The translations under genes and the position numbers were made by a program. The notes beneath the pieces are model-generated. The model ran no database searches. It saw only the letters and a program-made list of their open reading frames with translations, and was not told the origin of the DNA. From the IMG/VR virus record IMGVR_UViG_3300033146_002247, positions 1 to 59,178 of that record: a DNA stretch of 59,178 nucleotides; one strand, 5' to 3'. Shown one piece after another: positions 40,555-49,473 of this stretch. This DNA is from a virus. Positions within the stretch are counted from its first letter, which is position 1. Every line of letters starts with the position of its first letter.

Positions 40555-40929
40555 ATGAGTGCTTTACAGTTTATAAAAAATATATTCAAAAGAACACCAA
40601 ATGTTTTCGATATGGCAAAGTTAATAAGATTTATCGTATATAAAACTGATTATTCTGAAAAGAAAACATTAGGCTTAAGTGGAACTAGATTTACTTTTAC
40701 TAAAAAATTTAAAGTACCAAATACAATTTACACAATTATTTTTAATCATTTAATCAGAGGCTCGTTGGTTGAAATTGTACAAAATGAAGAAGTTATATGT
40801 GGATATGTGGACCAAACAGAACAATGGAATTTTCCAGGTTTTGGCTTAAATGATATTGATAATAATTTAACAAAGGAACAAATGGAATGTATAATAACTG
40901 AACTTAAAAAAATTAAAAAAGGTACTTAA
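40555..40929 (+). CDS. Hypothetical protein
   Basis: 124 residues. Beta-rich centre (GTRFTFTKKFKVPNTIYTII) and helical C-terminus. Follows ArdC after one base, with AGAGG inside the ArdC gene. Not recognised. Confidence 0.6.
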   Translation: MSALQFIKNIFKRTPNVFDMAKLIRFIVYKTDYSEKKTLGLSGTRFTFTKKFKVPNTIYTIIFNHLIRGSLVEIVQNEEVICGYVDQTEQWNFPGFGLNDIDNNLTKEQMECIITELKKIKKGT

Positions 40930-40930
40930 A

Positions 40931-41278
40931 ATGAAAAAATATGTAATTAATGAAAATGGATATATAACTGGATATATAGACAGATATATTAATATTGAGG
41001 CAGAAAGTCAACAAGAGGCCCTAGATAAATTATCAAAATATGGCAAATGGGCATTTAATTATAGTGAAAACGTAGATACAGATGACGATTATATTGAATT
41101 TAATATTATTAAAGAAGTTGATAGTTTTGAGGACGAAGAAGTTGTAGATCCAAAAGAAAAAATAACAATATCAAAAAAAGAATACAAACAATTATTAGAG
41201 GATCAAATATTATTAAATAAATTAAAAGCTGCTGGAGTTGATAACTGGGAAGATTATCACGAAATAGACAATGATTAA
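40931..41278 (+). CDS. Small phage protein with GVDNWxxY tail
   Basis: 115 residues. The C-terminal helix ISKKEYKQLLEDQILLNKLK, with AAGVDNWEDY, is a recurrent ending of short phage proteins whose role is unknown. The N-terminal half has a strand-helix pattern (GYIDRYINIEAESQQEALDK) like small regulatory alpha/beta proteins. Confidence 0.6.
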   Translation: MKKYVINENGYITGYIDRYINIEAESQQEALDKLSKYGKWAFNYSENVDTDDDYIEFNIIKEVDSFEDEEVVDPKEKITISKKEYKQLLEDQILLNKLKAAGVDNWEDYHEIDND

Positions 41279-41324
41279 ATATATAAAACGATATTTTTAA
41301 CGGAATGCAATAATAAGGAATAAT

Positions 41325-42758
41325 ATGTATACATTTTCAGATGACATAATTTTCAATACGATAATAGACAAAGATTATTACGAAAAATACCAAGAATATT
41401 TAGTACCAGAAATATTTCACGACCAAAAACACAAAAAAATAATAACTACCATACAAAAGCATTTTGAAGATAATGTTTTTTTATCTTTTACTGATTTACA
41501 GATATTATTTAAAAATGAAATGAATAATAGTAATATAGCCGAACAAAGTGAATTGATAGAATATTTAAGAACAGCAGAAAAAGATTATAAATTTGGCTCA
41601 GTTACTAATGAAGTAATGAATCAAGAAACAGAAAAATATATCAAAACTGCTAGGTATAAAAACGCACTTATTAAAGGTACAGAGTATTTAGATAATACTG
41701 ATGATATGAACAAATCTTTGTCTAATATGGAAGAGGCAATTTCAGTAGACTTCAATGATGATGACATTTATGATTTTTCAGATGAAAAAAATATTAGAGA
41801 CCGTTTTAGTAAACAAGATAGTTTAAATTTAGTTAAAACTGGATTTAAACCTTTCGACGATATGATGGGTGGAGGTTTAGAAAAGAAAACATTTAATGTT
41901 ATTATGAGCCCTACAAATCACGGTAAAACTCTAACATTAGCAGCACTTGCTGCATCTTGTATAAGGTCAGGTTTAAATGTTTCAATTTTTACTATGGAAA
42001 TATCCAAGGAAAAATATGCAGAGAGAATAGATGCTAATATATTACAACAAAGCACATTTAAATTCAAATATGGTGATTCAGAACAATATATTACCAAATT
42101 ACGAGATGAAATCCAAGATGAAACAAATAATTATGGAAAACTTTTCATTAATGATAATTCATTTACTAATGTAATTACAATGAAAAAAGAATTAAAACGA
42201 ATTAAAATGAAATTTGGTTTTTACCCTGACATTATATTTTTAGATTATATTACAATTGCAAAATCTATCGTAATGAATAAAGGTAATTCAAAAACTTATG
42301 AATTGATTGCATCAATGGTTAATGAGTTCAGAGGACATATTGCAAAGGAATTTGATTTGCCTATAATGTCTGCAATGCAATCTGGTAGAGATGCAGATAA
42401 AGCAATTGAAGAGAGTGAAAAATCTGCAGGATCTGCTACTGTAGAATTATCAAGTAATAATGTATCGGGAAGTTATGATAGCGTTGCTGAGGTGGATACT
42501 TTAATATCTCAAGTTAAATCTGCAAAAATAGATAATGTTCAAACTGATAATGAAATAGATTTAATTTATACTTGGAGTTTTGCTAAGAAACGACATAGTA
42601 CAAATGTTGAATATATGAAAGTTGGTGTTAATGTTTCTAAACAAACTTTATATCCTTTAAATAATTTCAATAATGTTGAAATTGCAAATCAGAACGCAAT
42701 AGATGAAAAAGAGGCGAGGTCAATAGTTAAAGAGTCATTAATTAATTTTGATTTTTAA
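41325..42758 (+). CDS. DnaB-type replicative helicase (T4 gp41-like)
   Basis: 477 residues. RecA-type core: SPTNHGKT Walker A (195-202), preceded by TGFKPFDDMMGGGLEKKTFN, then SIFTMEISKEKYAERID (motif 1a) and the Walker B strand DIIFLDYITIAKS. The N-terminal 180 residues are the helical collar. It forms a hexamer that unwinds the fork and recruits primase. The late-gene portal follows after 27 bases, an unusual pairing. Confidence 0.9.
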   Translation: MYTFSDDIIFNTIIDKDYYEKYQEYLVPEIFHDQKHKKIITTIQKHFEDNVFLSFTDLQILFKNEMNNSNIAEQSELIEYLRTAEKDYKFGSVTNEVMNQETEKYIKTARYKNALIKGTEYLDNTDDMNKSLSNMEEAISVDFNDDDIYDFSDEKNIRDRFSKQDSLNLVKTGFKPFDDMMGGGLEKKTFNVIMSPTNHGKTLTLAALAASCIRSGLNVSIFTMEISKEKYAERIDANILQQSTFKFKYGDSEQYITKLRDEIQDETNNYGKLFINDNSFTNVITMKKELKRIKMKFGFYPDIIFLDYITIAKSIVMNKGNSKTYELIASMVNEFRGHIAKEFDLPIMSAMQSGRDADKAIEESEKSAGSATVELSSNNVSGSYDSVAEVDTLISQVKSAKIDNVQTDNEIDLIYTWSFAKKRHSTNVEYMKVGVNVSKQTLYPLNNFNNVEIANQNAIDEKEARSIVKESLINFDF

Positions 42759-42785
42759 ATAAATAAAAAGAAAAAAGGTTAATTA

Positions 42786-44360
42786 ATGTCAAATATATTA
42801 GAATGGTTTACTTTTAAACAAAAAGATGATAAAAATAAGGTTGAAAAAACCACTCAAATGAGTGATAACAAAAAAATCAAAGACCCAAAAGATCAAGATT
42901 CTTTAGTGGTTAGAGATGTAACAGATGAATTTAGTTGGCGAGAATTAAATTACGATATAGAAAATCGTAAACAAGATGATGCTAAATTATTATGGTTGCA
43001 ATATGCAGACAATGGAATCATAGATTTTTGTTTAGATGAAATATTAAATGAAGTTATTCCTATGGACGAAGCTAAATTTAATTTTATTTTAAATAAATCG
43101 TTATTAGAAAAAAATCACAAAGAAATAATACCAGAAATTGAACGTTCTATAACTAAAATAGTATCATACTTAGGGTTTGAAGATAATTATATACTTGAAG
43201 ATAATTTTAGAGCATTTATGACAATAGGTCAATTATTTTTCGAGAACATTTACGATAAAAAAGATCTGAAAAAAGGTATTATTTCAATGAAACCGCTTTC
43301 TCCTTTTGGAATGCTAAAAATCAAAGATGAAAAAACAGGAAAATATTACTATAAATATAAAAATAGTGATATTACAAGCGAGGAACCAAGAAAACGAATA
43401 CAATCAATGAACTCTATTTTAATTAAAAAACACAAATCTTTTGATGCTAATATATTTAAAGAAAAGAAAGATGTCTATTTAACTGAACAAATTTCAACAT
43501 GTAATACAGGTAAATACTCCGAAACATTAGGCACATATAAATCTTATATACACGGAGCAATTGCAGATGTTAATAAATTAAACTTGATTGAAGATTCGGT
43601 TGTAATTTATAGGTTGAATAAATCGGGCGATAAAACTATATTTAATGTATATACAGGGCACCTAAAACCTGCCGATCAAGAAAAATATGTTGAAAAATTA
43701 AAATTAAAATATAATCAACGCTTATACTATGATGCAAATAAAGGTGAATTACAAAATCAAAAAGATACTAGAATTTTAAATGAAAATTATTGGTTTCCAG
43801 TGGATGCTCAGGGAAATCAAACTACGATGGACACACAACAAGGTAATCAATTTTCAGTTGGTGAATTAACAGATTTAATGTATTTTAAGGATAAAATCGC
43901 AGAACACTTCAGAGTACCTCATAATAGATTGAGACACAACGAAGAGGGTGGTAGTGAATTTTCTATATTTAGTGCTAATAATATTCAGATGGATAAAAAC
44001 GATATTCGTTTTAGAAAGGCCTCACTAAGAAAATTTTTAATGTTTCAAGATTTAATTATAGATGCAGTTAAATCAGATTTGGTTATACAAGAAATTATTT
44101 CACCAGGTGATTTTGATTTACTAAGACCTTTAATTAAATTTCAACACCCTACAGAGGATAACTTTGCTAATTCTGCAGAACAAACTAGAATGGAAAATAA
44201 CAATAACATTGCAGAAAGTTTTGAAAGTGCAATTGAAAAGGGGTATATATCAAAACAATGGGTGAAAGATAATGTATATAAACAAAGTAAAGAGGTTCAA
44301 GCTCAAATAAAAAAAGAAATAGAGCAAGAAAAAAAAGAAAACCCTGACGAAGATTATTAA
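42786..44360 (+). CDS. Portal protein (T4 gp20-like)
   Basis: 524 residues. Portal features: N-terminal DSLVVRDVTDEFSWRELN and FCLDEILNEVI; NENYWFPVDAQGN; and the core LMYFKDKIAEHFRVPHNRLR, with GGSEFSIFSANNIQMDK, matching the stem and clip region of gp20-family proteins. Twelve copies form the vertex ring through which DNA is packaged. The C-terminal end is charged coiled coil (QIKKEIEQEKKENPDED). Confidence 0.9.
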   Translation: MSNILEWFTFKQKDDKNKVEKTTQMSDNKKIKDPKDQDSLVVRDVTDEFSWRELNYDIENRKQDDAKLLWLQYADNGIIDFCLDEILNEVIPMDEAKFNFILNKSLLEKNHKEIIPEIERSITKIVSYLGFEDNYILEDNFRAFMTIGQLFFENIYDKKDLKKGIISMKPLSPFGMLKIKDEKTGKYYYKYKNSDITSEEPRKRIQSMNSILIKKHKSFDANIFKEKKDVYLTEQISTCNTGKYSETLGTYKSYIHGAIADVNKLNLIEDSVVIYRLNKSGDKTIFNVYTGHLKPADQEKYVEKLKLKYNQRLYYDANKGELQNQKDTRILNENYWFPVDAQGNQTTMDTQQGNQFSVGELTDLMYFKDKIAEHFRVPHNRLRHNEEGGSEFSIFSANNIQMDKNDIRFRKASLRKFLMFQDLIIDAVKSDLVIQEIISPGDFDLLRPLIKFQHPTEDNFANSAEQTRMENNNNIAESFESAIEKGYISKQWVKDNVYKQSKEVQAQIKKEIEQEKKENPDEDY

Positions 44361-44378
44361 AATAAAAGGAGTAACAAA

Positions 44379-44624
44379 ATGACTAATTACAAAAATGTGT
44401 TTAATGATAACGAATGTAAATTATTAGAAAAATTAGGTTTTGGTGGGAATAGGATAGAGTATAGAAAATTTGATATGATAGAAGAAAAATATTATTCTGC
44501 TAAAATGGAAAATAAAAAAATAATATTAACTAAATATGATCTTCACAAAAAATACGAAATGGATTTTACATTTAAAACGGTTAGAGAAGTATTAAATTTT
44601 GTTAACAATAAATTTAGGTTATAA
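44379..44624 (+). CDS. Hypothetical protein
   Basis: 81 residues, with an alternating strand pattern (RKFDMIEEKYYSAKMENKKI) and a C-terminal helix. AAAAGGAG site; 18 bases after the portal stop. Not recognised. Confidence 0.55.
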   Translation: MTNYKNVFNDNECKLLEKLGFGGNRIEYRKFDMIEEKYYSAKMENKKIILTKYDLHKKYEMDFTFKTVREVLNFVNNKFRL

Positions 44625-44630
44625 ATATCC

Positions 44631-44659
44631 TTGACTAATTACTCCTTTTTGGTTATATT
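44631..44659 (+). promoter_or_regulatory. Early-type promoter within an inverted repeat
   Basis: TTGACT (44631-44636), N17, TATATT (44654-44659) for the broken SLOG gene. The -10 box lies inside the inverted repeat 44642-44680. Confidence 0.8.
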
Positions 44660-44680
44660 ATAGATATAACCAAAAAGGAG
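44642..44680 (+). repeat. 17-bp perfect inverted repeat over promoter and ribosome site
   Basis: CTCCTTTTTGGTTATAT (44642-44658) pairs with ATATAACCAAAAAGGAG (44664-44680), 5-base loop. The right arm holds the AAGGAG of the following gene and the left arm most of the -10 box, so it could be an operator. A transcript starting after the -10 would contain only the right arm. Confidence 0.9.
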
Positions 44681-44686
44681 ATGTTT

Positions 44687-44764
44687 GTGAAAAAGAAAAA
44701 TATAGCAATTATTGGTGGCAGAGATTTTACTGATTATAAATTACAAACAAATAAAAAGAAATAA
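44687..44764 (+). pseudogene. 5' fragment of a SLOG/YspA-type gene
   Basis: GTG start, 7 bases after AAGGAG. It reads KKKNIAIIGGRDFTDYKL, the N-terminal nucleotide-binding strand and loop of SLOG (DUF2493/YspA-like) proteins, then enters the TnpB element and stops at 44762. Confidence 0.7.
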
Positions 44765-46090
44765 AACTAATGACTTTAACTAGAACAGAAAGACATATAA
44801 TTAAACAAAGAGATACTAATTTAGACGATTTAATGTTTAAAAGTAAGAATTTGTATAACTTTGTTAACTATATTTTGAGACAAGTTTTCTATGAAAAGTT
44901 AGAGTTAATACCTGAATATAGTGACATAGTTACTGATTTTAAATCAGTTAAATCAGGTAAAATTTACAAGACAATAAATCAATTTTCTTTGATTACTAGA
45001 CTAACTAAATTAAACCAGATTGACTTTAGAGAACTACCTAGTAATACGTCTCAACAAATAATCTTTACTTTATTTAAAAACTGGAAGTCATTTTATAAAG
45101 GTGTTTTGGCTTATAGTAAAAATCCAAAGAAGTTTAAATCTTTACCTAAAGTACCTGGGTACAAAGACAAACCCAATGGTAGAAATTTATTGGTTTTTAC
45201 TACCCAACAAGTAAAACTAAAAGATGGATTTGTACATTTTCCTAAAAAAGTAAATATATCTCCTGTTAAAACCCGAGTGAACAATCTAAAACAAGTAAGA
45301 CTTTTACCTCGATTTGGTTACTACGTTTTAGAAATAGTATACAACAAAGAAGTAAAATTAAAAAAATTAAACACTAAAAAGTATTTATCTCTTGACTTAG
45401 GTGTGAATAACTTACTTGTAACTTCAGACGGACAAATCGTCAACGGCAAGATAGTTAAGAGTATAAATGCTTATTACAATAAAACTAAAGCAAGGTTACA
45501 ATCATTACTTCCTCACAAACAATTTACTAGCAAAAAACTAGAACGAATTACTTTTAGACGAACAAATAAAATCAGTGATTATATGCACAAAACAAGTAAA
45601 TATATAGTTGATTATTGTGTCGAAAATAAAGTAGGTAATTTAGTAATTGGTTACAATAAAGGTTGGAAACAAAATGTACAAATAGGTAAAAAGAATAACC
45701 AAAATTTTGTTTCAATTCCTTATTTAAAGCTTGTACAAATGATACAATATAAAAGTGAAGAAGTAGGACTATATGTTACTTTAAATGAAGAAAGTTATAC
45801 AAGTAAGGTAGATGCTTTAGCCAAAGAACCATTAAAGTTTAGTGAAAATTATTTAGGTAAAAGAGTTAAGCGAGGACTATTTCAAAGTAGTACAGGACGA
45901 CTTTTAAATGCAGACCTAAATGGAGCACTAAATGGAGCACTAAACATACTAAGAAAAGTAATCGGTGATGGTTTTATAGACCTAGTCGATAAGAGCTGTG
46001 TCGGTCAGCCAAGGAAAGTTAGTTTTACATAAAAGTAAACTAATGGAACTAAATACTTTTATAAAAATTTATACATAATTATATAAAAGT
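44748..46090 (+). mobile_element. Second TnpB-only IS200/IS605-family element
   Basis: About 1.34 kb. The left end is placed near TTAC at 44747-44750. The right end is at the 9-bp hairpin ACTTTTATA (46055-46063)/TATAAAAGT (46082-46090), after which SLOG coding resumes. No tnpA. Boundaries are approximate. Confidence 0.65.
44770..46032 (+). CDS. tnpB: TnpB-family protein with atypical RuvC-II
   Basis: 420 residues. RuvC-I D209 (YLSLDLGVNNL) and RuvC-III D382 (LLNADLNGALNG) are present. At the RuvC-II position the sequence is LVIGYNKGWKQN, with no Glu where canonical TnpB has one. E340/E341 in NEESYTSK, conserved in this subgroup as I know it, may substitute. The Cys of the zinc ribbon is missing (SYTSKVDAL). 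The subgroup is common in bacteria. It is clearly distinct from the TnpB at 6561 and not a recent copy. Confidence 0.85.
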   Translation: MTLTRTERHIIKQRDTNLDDLMFKSKNLYNFVNYILRQVFYEKLELIPEYSDIVTDFKSVKSGKIYKTINQFSLITRLTKLNQIDFRELPSNTSQQIIFTLFKNWKSFYKGVLAYSKNPKKFKSLPKVPGYKDKPNGRNLLVFTTQQVKLKDGFVHFPKKVNISPVKTRVNNLKQVRLLPRFGYYVLEIVYNKEVKLKKLNTKKYLSLDLGVNNLLVTSDGQIVNGKIVKSINAYYNKTKARLQSLLPHKQFTSKKLERITFRRTNKISDYMHKTSKYIVDYCVENKVGNLVIGYNKGWKQNVQIGKKNNQNFVSIPYLKLVQMIQYKSEEVGLYVTLNEESYTSKVDALAKEPLKFSENYLGKRVKRGLFQSSTGRLLNADLNGALNGALNILRKVIGDGFIDLVDKSCVGQPRKVSFT

Positions 46091-46204
46091 GATCCGATTC
46101 AGATATAATTTTTGCTTGTTGGGGACGGAAAATCTAAAGGTACACAACATAGTATCAAATTAGCTTATAAAAATAACAAACAATTATATATTATAAAATA
46201 TTGA
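46091..46204 (+). pseudogene. 3' fragment of the SLOG/YspA-type gene
   Basis: Reads DPIQIIFACW, then after a one-base excess (GGGG at 46121-46124) continues in the next frame GDGKSKGTQHSIKLAY... to TGA 46202. DGKSKGT is the C-terminal signature of YspA-like SLOG proteins. About 75 central codons are missing compared with a complete family member, so insertion was accompanied by deletion plus a frameshift. Confidence 0.65.
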
Positions 46205-46206
46205 TA

Positions 46207-46803
46207 ATGCCTAGATACAAGCACATAAAAGATTTTAAACCTTTTTTAAAAAATATACAAAAATATGTTAATGGAAAAAAAGGAATTAATGAGAAGTTGG
46301 TTTCTCGTAGTTCGTTGGAAGCCAGTTGGTTTCTAAATTTTGATTCAGATGAAAAAGTAACAAGTTGGTCTAGTGAGAATTTAATAATTTCATACAATAA
46401 GCCCATTTTTGAGATTACTCAAGATGGGCTTTTCTTTAAACATTATGAGGTTAGAAATTATTATGTAGATGTTGTATTCAAATATAATAACGGAATTACT
46501 TTTATAGGAGAAATAAAACCTTTAAGTTTTTGTTTTCCGCCAAAACCACCTAAACAAAATCGCAAAAAGTCCATTCTCAATTATTATAATGCATTACAAG
46601 ATTTTTATGTAAATAAAGCAAAATGGATTGCTGTACTAAATAAAATAAATAATAAAAAAAATTTCAAATTTGTTTTGCTTACGGAAAGTAAGATTTTAAA
46701 TTTTGACGAAAAAATGTTAGAAATATATAAAAAATTGGAAGCTGTTTATGAATTTAAAAACAACCCTTCAAAAAAGCAAAGAAAGAGTAGCGAAAAATTA
46801 TGA
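46207..46803 (+). CDS. T4 gp4-like head-completion protein
   Basis: 198 residues from the ATG at 46207; the ribosome site is poor. SRSSLEASWFLNFDSDEKVT, WSSENLIISYNKPIFE, YYVDVVFKYNNGITFIGEIK and a Cys/Pro/Lys segment CFPPKPPKQNRKKS follow the gp4 (50/65) pattern. That is a TnsA-like nuclease fold with conserved E (residue about 37), D (about 90) and E-x-K (IGEIKP). In T4, gp4 is added to filled heads before tail joining. It lies directly after the broken SLOG gene, which may reduce its expression. Confidence 0.75.
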   Translation: MPRYKHIKDFKPFLKNIQKYVNGKKGINEKLVSRSSLEASWFLNFDSDEKVTSWSSENLIISYNKPIFEITQDGLFFKHYEVRNYYVDVVFKYNNGITFIGEIKPLSFCFPPKPPKQNRKKSILNYYNALQDFYVNKAKWIAVLNKINNKKNFKFVLLTESKILNFDEKMLEIYKKLEAVYEFKNNPSKKQRKSSEKL

Positions 46804-47260
46804 TAAATTAAAATCAAAATTTAATAAAAATTATATTGGCCACCCGACCAAATTAAAAAAAATTTTCAATCCATCTTATGCATATACAATGCAATATAAA
46901 AATCCTATTAGTAACCCACATATTTTTGATTCTACTCCACATGTTATTTTTTTAGGTTTTTCTTTGAAATATCCACATTTGGCAATAGGTATTAATTTTC
47001 ATTGGTTATCTTCATCTCATGCTACAGATATTTGGAATTGGTTATTAGATAATTATACTGATTATACTGATAACGGAGGTAACCCAGAATTTTTTAGTTT
47101 CCTTTTATATGATGAAATAAAAAGTAATCCTAAATTAAAGCCATTACAACAAGCAATAAGAGCTTATGATATTAAAAGTATATCAGGTATGAGGAAATTA
47201 ACAGAAAAAGAATTACCGAATGCAATTAAAAAATTTAAATCAAATATTAAAAGAAGGTAA
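46748..47260 (+). CDS. Conserved T4-like phage protein of unknown function
   Basis: 170 residues, overlapping the gp4-like gene by 56 bases. PSYAYTMQYKNPISNPHIFD, then TPHVIFLGFSLKYPHLAIGI and NFHWL, recall a short conserved structural-locus protein of marine T4-like phages (pattern YxYxYxPKxKxxLPxYDxxPLxFxxxxxxxxFxGxNLHYL). Basic at both ends. Likely virion-associated because of its place after gp4. Confidence 0.55.
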   Translation: MNLKTTLQKSKERVAKNYDKLKSKFNKNYIGHPTKLKKIFNPSYAYTMQYKNPISNPHIFDSTPHVIFLGFSLKYPHLAIGINFHWLSSSHATDIWNWLLDNYTDYTDNGGNPEFFSFLLYDEIKSNPKLKPLQQAIRAYDIKSISGMRKLTEKELPNAIKKFKSNIKRR

Positions 47261-47262
47261 AT

Positions 47263-48687
47263 GTGAATAAAAATATAATAGAAAACATATTTAAAAATAT
47301 TAAGCAAAATAATATTTTGTTAGAAACAATAGAAATTAAATCTTTGTATAAATATTTAAACGAAAACTTAAATAATTCATTGTTAGAGAATTTAAAAGTA
47401 GCGAAAAACATAGAAGCAGTACTAAAAGATTTTGGATTTACACTTCCTAAAGATTTTAAAGGTATTAAAGCAATTGATTATTCAGATAGTGAAAAACATT
47501 TTAACGTTACAGATGACAGGAATAGAACTCAACCAAATAATATGGGTAAAATATTAAAACAAATTTTTCCTAAATTAAACGATAAATCACAAGATAAAAT
47601 TTTAAATTACATTTTGGGTGATATTAAAGCAAAGAATAAAAAATCTAAAGTTAAATTTAAAATTCATAAAGATGTTACTAAACAATACTCTAAATGTTTA
47701 GCTGATTCATGCATGAAATATGAGTCGGAATTAATAAAAGTATATGATATAGAAAAAGATATTAATATATTAGTATTATATGATGAAAAAAATGTGTCAG
47801 TTGGTAGAGCTTTATTGTGGAGTAATACATCTAAAGGTACTTTTATGGACAGAATATATCCTGCTGAACATGATACCATTATTTCCTTATTTAATGAATA
47901 TGCAGATAAAAAGAAATGGGTCAGGCGAACTAGTAATACCGCAGGAAACCAAAACACTACAAAAGGAAATATATCATATAAATTTAAAAATTGGGACAAA
48001 ATAGAATATATGCCTTATATGGATACATTTGTTAGTGGATTTGAAGAGACTGGAATAATTACAAATTCATATAAAAACAAACCTGATTATGATTTTGAAC
48101 AAGTAAAAGGAACAAAATTACATATTTTTAAGGGCGGTGATTGGCGAGAAGGTGAATGGGACCAAGATTATGATTTTATGAAAGGAACCTGGCACGATGG
48201 CCTTTTCGATAGTTCGTATTCAGTCAAAAAAGCGACTTGGAAAAATGGAACCTTTGACGGAGCTGAGTTTTCAGAAAGTAAGTGGGAAAGGGGAATATTT
48301 AAAGATGGCATATTTATAGAAAGTATCTGGAAACACGGAACTTTTAAAGGTGGAGAGTTTAGGGAATCAGAATGGCGAAATGGAACATTTGAATTTGGCG
48401 AGATGCGAGGTTCTAATTGGCATGATGGTGTTTTTTATAACGGAGATTTTAATTTTTCAAGTTGGTATGCAGGAGATTTTAAAGGTGGAGACTTTAACAA
48501 TTCAGAGTGGAAATCAGGTAATTGGTTTGATAATGGTAGAACTAGATGGGGTAGAGGTAATAATATATGGAGTAAAAAATTTAGAAAATGGGTTGCAAGT
48601 CCAATAAACCCAATAAAATTTGCAGAATACGAAGAGGAAGCTGGCGATTTAGAAGAGTTATACGATGTGTTAAAACGATATAAATAG
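47263..48687 (+). CDS. W-G repeat (MORN-like) protein
   Basis: 474 residues, starting at GTG (AAGAAGG upstream). The N-terminal domain (about 100-240) has KCLADSCMKYESELIKVYD, VSVGRALLWSNTSKGTFMDR and IYPAEHD, a conserved phage module of unknown role. From about 285 to 435 there are ten or more repeats of the form W(K/R/H)xGxFxxGxFxxS, e.g. SKWERGIFKDGIFIESIWKH and GTFKGGEFRESEWRNGTF. Such repeats probably stack as beta strands, as in MORN or pentapeptide-type solenoids. The two parts may serve as binding stalk and functional head. Confidence 0.7.
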   Translation: MNKNIIENIFKNIKQNNILLETIEIKSLYKYLNENLNNSLLENLKVAKNIEAVLKDFGFTLPKDFKGIKAIDYSDSEKHFNVTDDRNRTQPNNMGKILKQIFPKLNDKSQDKILNYILGDIKAKNKKSKVKFKIHKDVTKQYSKCLADSCMKYESELIKVYDIEKDINILVLYDEKNVSVGRALLWSNTSKGTFMDRIYPAEHDTIISLFNEYADKKKWVRRTSNTAGNQNTTKGNISYKFKNWDKIEYMPYMDTFVSGFEETGIITNSYKNKPDYDFEQVKGTKLHIFKGGDWREGEWDQDYDFMKGTWHDGLFDSSYSVKKATWKNGTFDGAEFSESKWERGIFKDGIFIESIWKHGTFKGGEFRESEWRNGTFEFGEMRGSNWHDGVFYNGDFNFSSWYAGDFKGGDFNNSEWKSGNWFDNGRTRWGRGNNIWSKKFRKWVASPINPIKFAEYEEEAGDLEELYDVLKRYK

Positions 48688-48708
48688 AAAATAAATTAAT
48701 TAAAATCA

Positions 48709-48737
48709 TTGACAAAAGAACTTTTTTTAATTATATT
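48709..48737 (+). promoter_or_regulatory. Early-type promoter with decayed terminator
   Basis: TTGACA (48709-48714), N17, TATATT (48732-48737). AATCATTGACAAAAGAACTT resembles the composite element but the stem is broken, so termination is probably lost. Confidence 0.8.
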
Positions 48738-48776
48738 ATAATAAAGAAAAAAAAATTAAAAAAAGGAGTAATAAAA

Positions 48777-49019
48777 ATGACAGTAGATATTGGACAAACA
48801 TGGTACGATGAACAAGATGAAATAACAATAAAGGTAAATTCATTGGTTACAAAAATAAATAAAAACAAACAAATAAAAAAGGAAACCATCGAATTTGTTA
48901 AATGCTCAGTAATCACACCAAAGAGCGAAAGAAAATATATCTATACCAATAATAGTATAGAATATAAGATAACTGAATTTATTGATGGTTTTTTAAAATT
49001 TAAAAGTAGAGGCATTTAA
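48777..49019 (+). CDS. Hypothetical early protein
   Basis: 80 residues, beta-rich (TWYDEQDEITIKVNSLVTKI; ERKYIYTNNSIEYKITEF). Stop and next start overlap by one base (TAATG). GGAG site. Not recognised. Confidence 0.55.
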   Translation: MTVDIGQTWYDEQDEITIKVNSLVTKINKNKQIKKETIEFVKCSVITPKSERKYIYTNNSIEYKITEFIDGFLKFKSRGI

Positions 49020-49426
49020 TGAAATATGTTAATAAAAAAATATTTATACAAGAGATTGAAGACATTTTAAAGTTACAAGAAAAAATTGAAGATATTAATG
49101 ATACAATAGGTTTAGAATTTAACCGAGGAATAGGTGAAATGTTATTAGAATTGGAATCTTTAAAGGTTGCAATATTTCAATCAAAATATAAAATTGAAGA
49201 TACTTTAGAATATTGGTTATATGATTGTTCGATGGAAGGCAAAATTGTGGTAGATTCTGGCAAACCAACTGAACAGAATTTTCCAATAGAAACACCAGAC
49301 GATATTTGGGTATATGCAAATTATTTATGGGACAATCGTACACAGGAAAAAAAGACAGCTGAACAAGAACCTAGCACTGAATTTATAGAATTATTTGAAG
49401 CGATGTTCGGGCATAAACCACAATAG
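49019..49426 (+). CDS. Hypothetical early protein
   Basis: 135 residues with an N-terminal helix (FIQEIEDILKLQEKIEDIND) and an acidic C-terminus ending in LFEAMFGHKPQ. Translationally coupled to the gene before it. Not recognised. Confidence 0.55.
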   Translation: MKYVNKKIFIQEIEDILKLQEKIEDINDTIGLEFNRGIGEMLLELESLKVAIFQSKYKIEDTLEYWLYDCSMEGKIVVDSGKPTEQNFPIETPDDIWVYANYLWDNRTQEKKTAEQEPSTEFIELFEAMFGHKPQ

Positions 49427-49432
49427 ACCATA

Positions 49433-49473
49433 TATGAACCCTTAGTCAATAAAATCAGCAGTAAAGGTTCATA
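49433..49473 (+). terminator. Weak hairpin before the spike gene
   Basis: TATGAACC (49433-49440) pairs with GGTTCATA (49466-49473); a further GTGAACCC copy follows at 49475. No T-run. It could be a terminator or an RNA structure near the late genes. Confidence 0.45.

Noticed and set aside
46091-46204. tRNA-like sequence after the second TnpB
   Set aside because: No acceptor or T-arm pairing; the bases read as the C-terminal SLOG signature instead.
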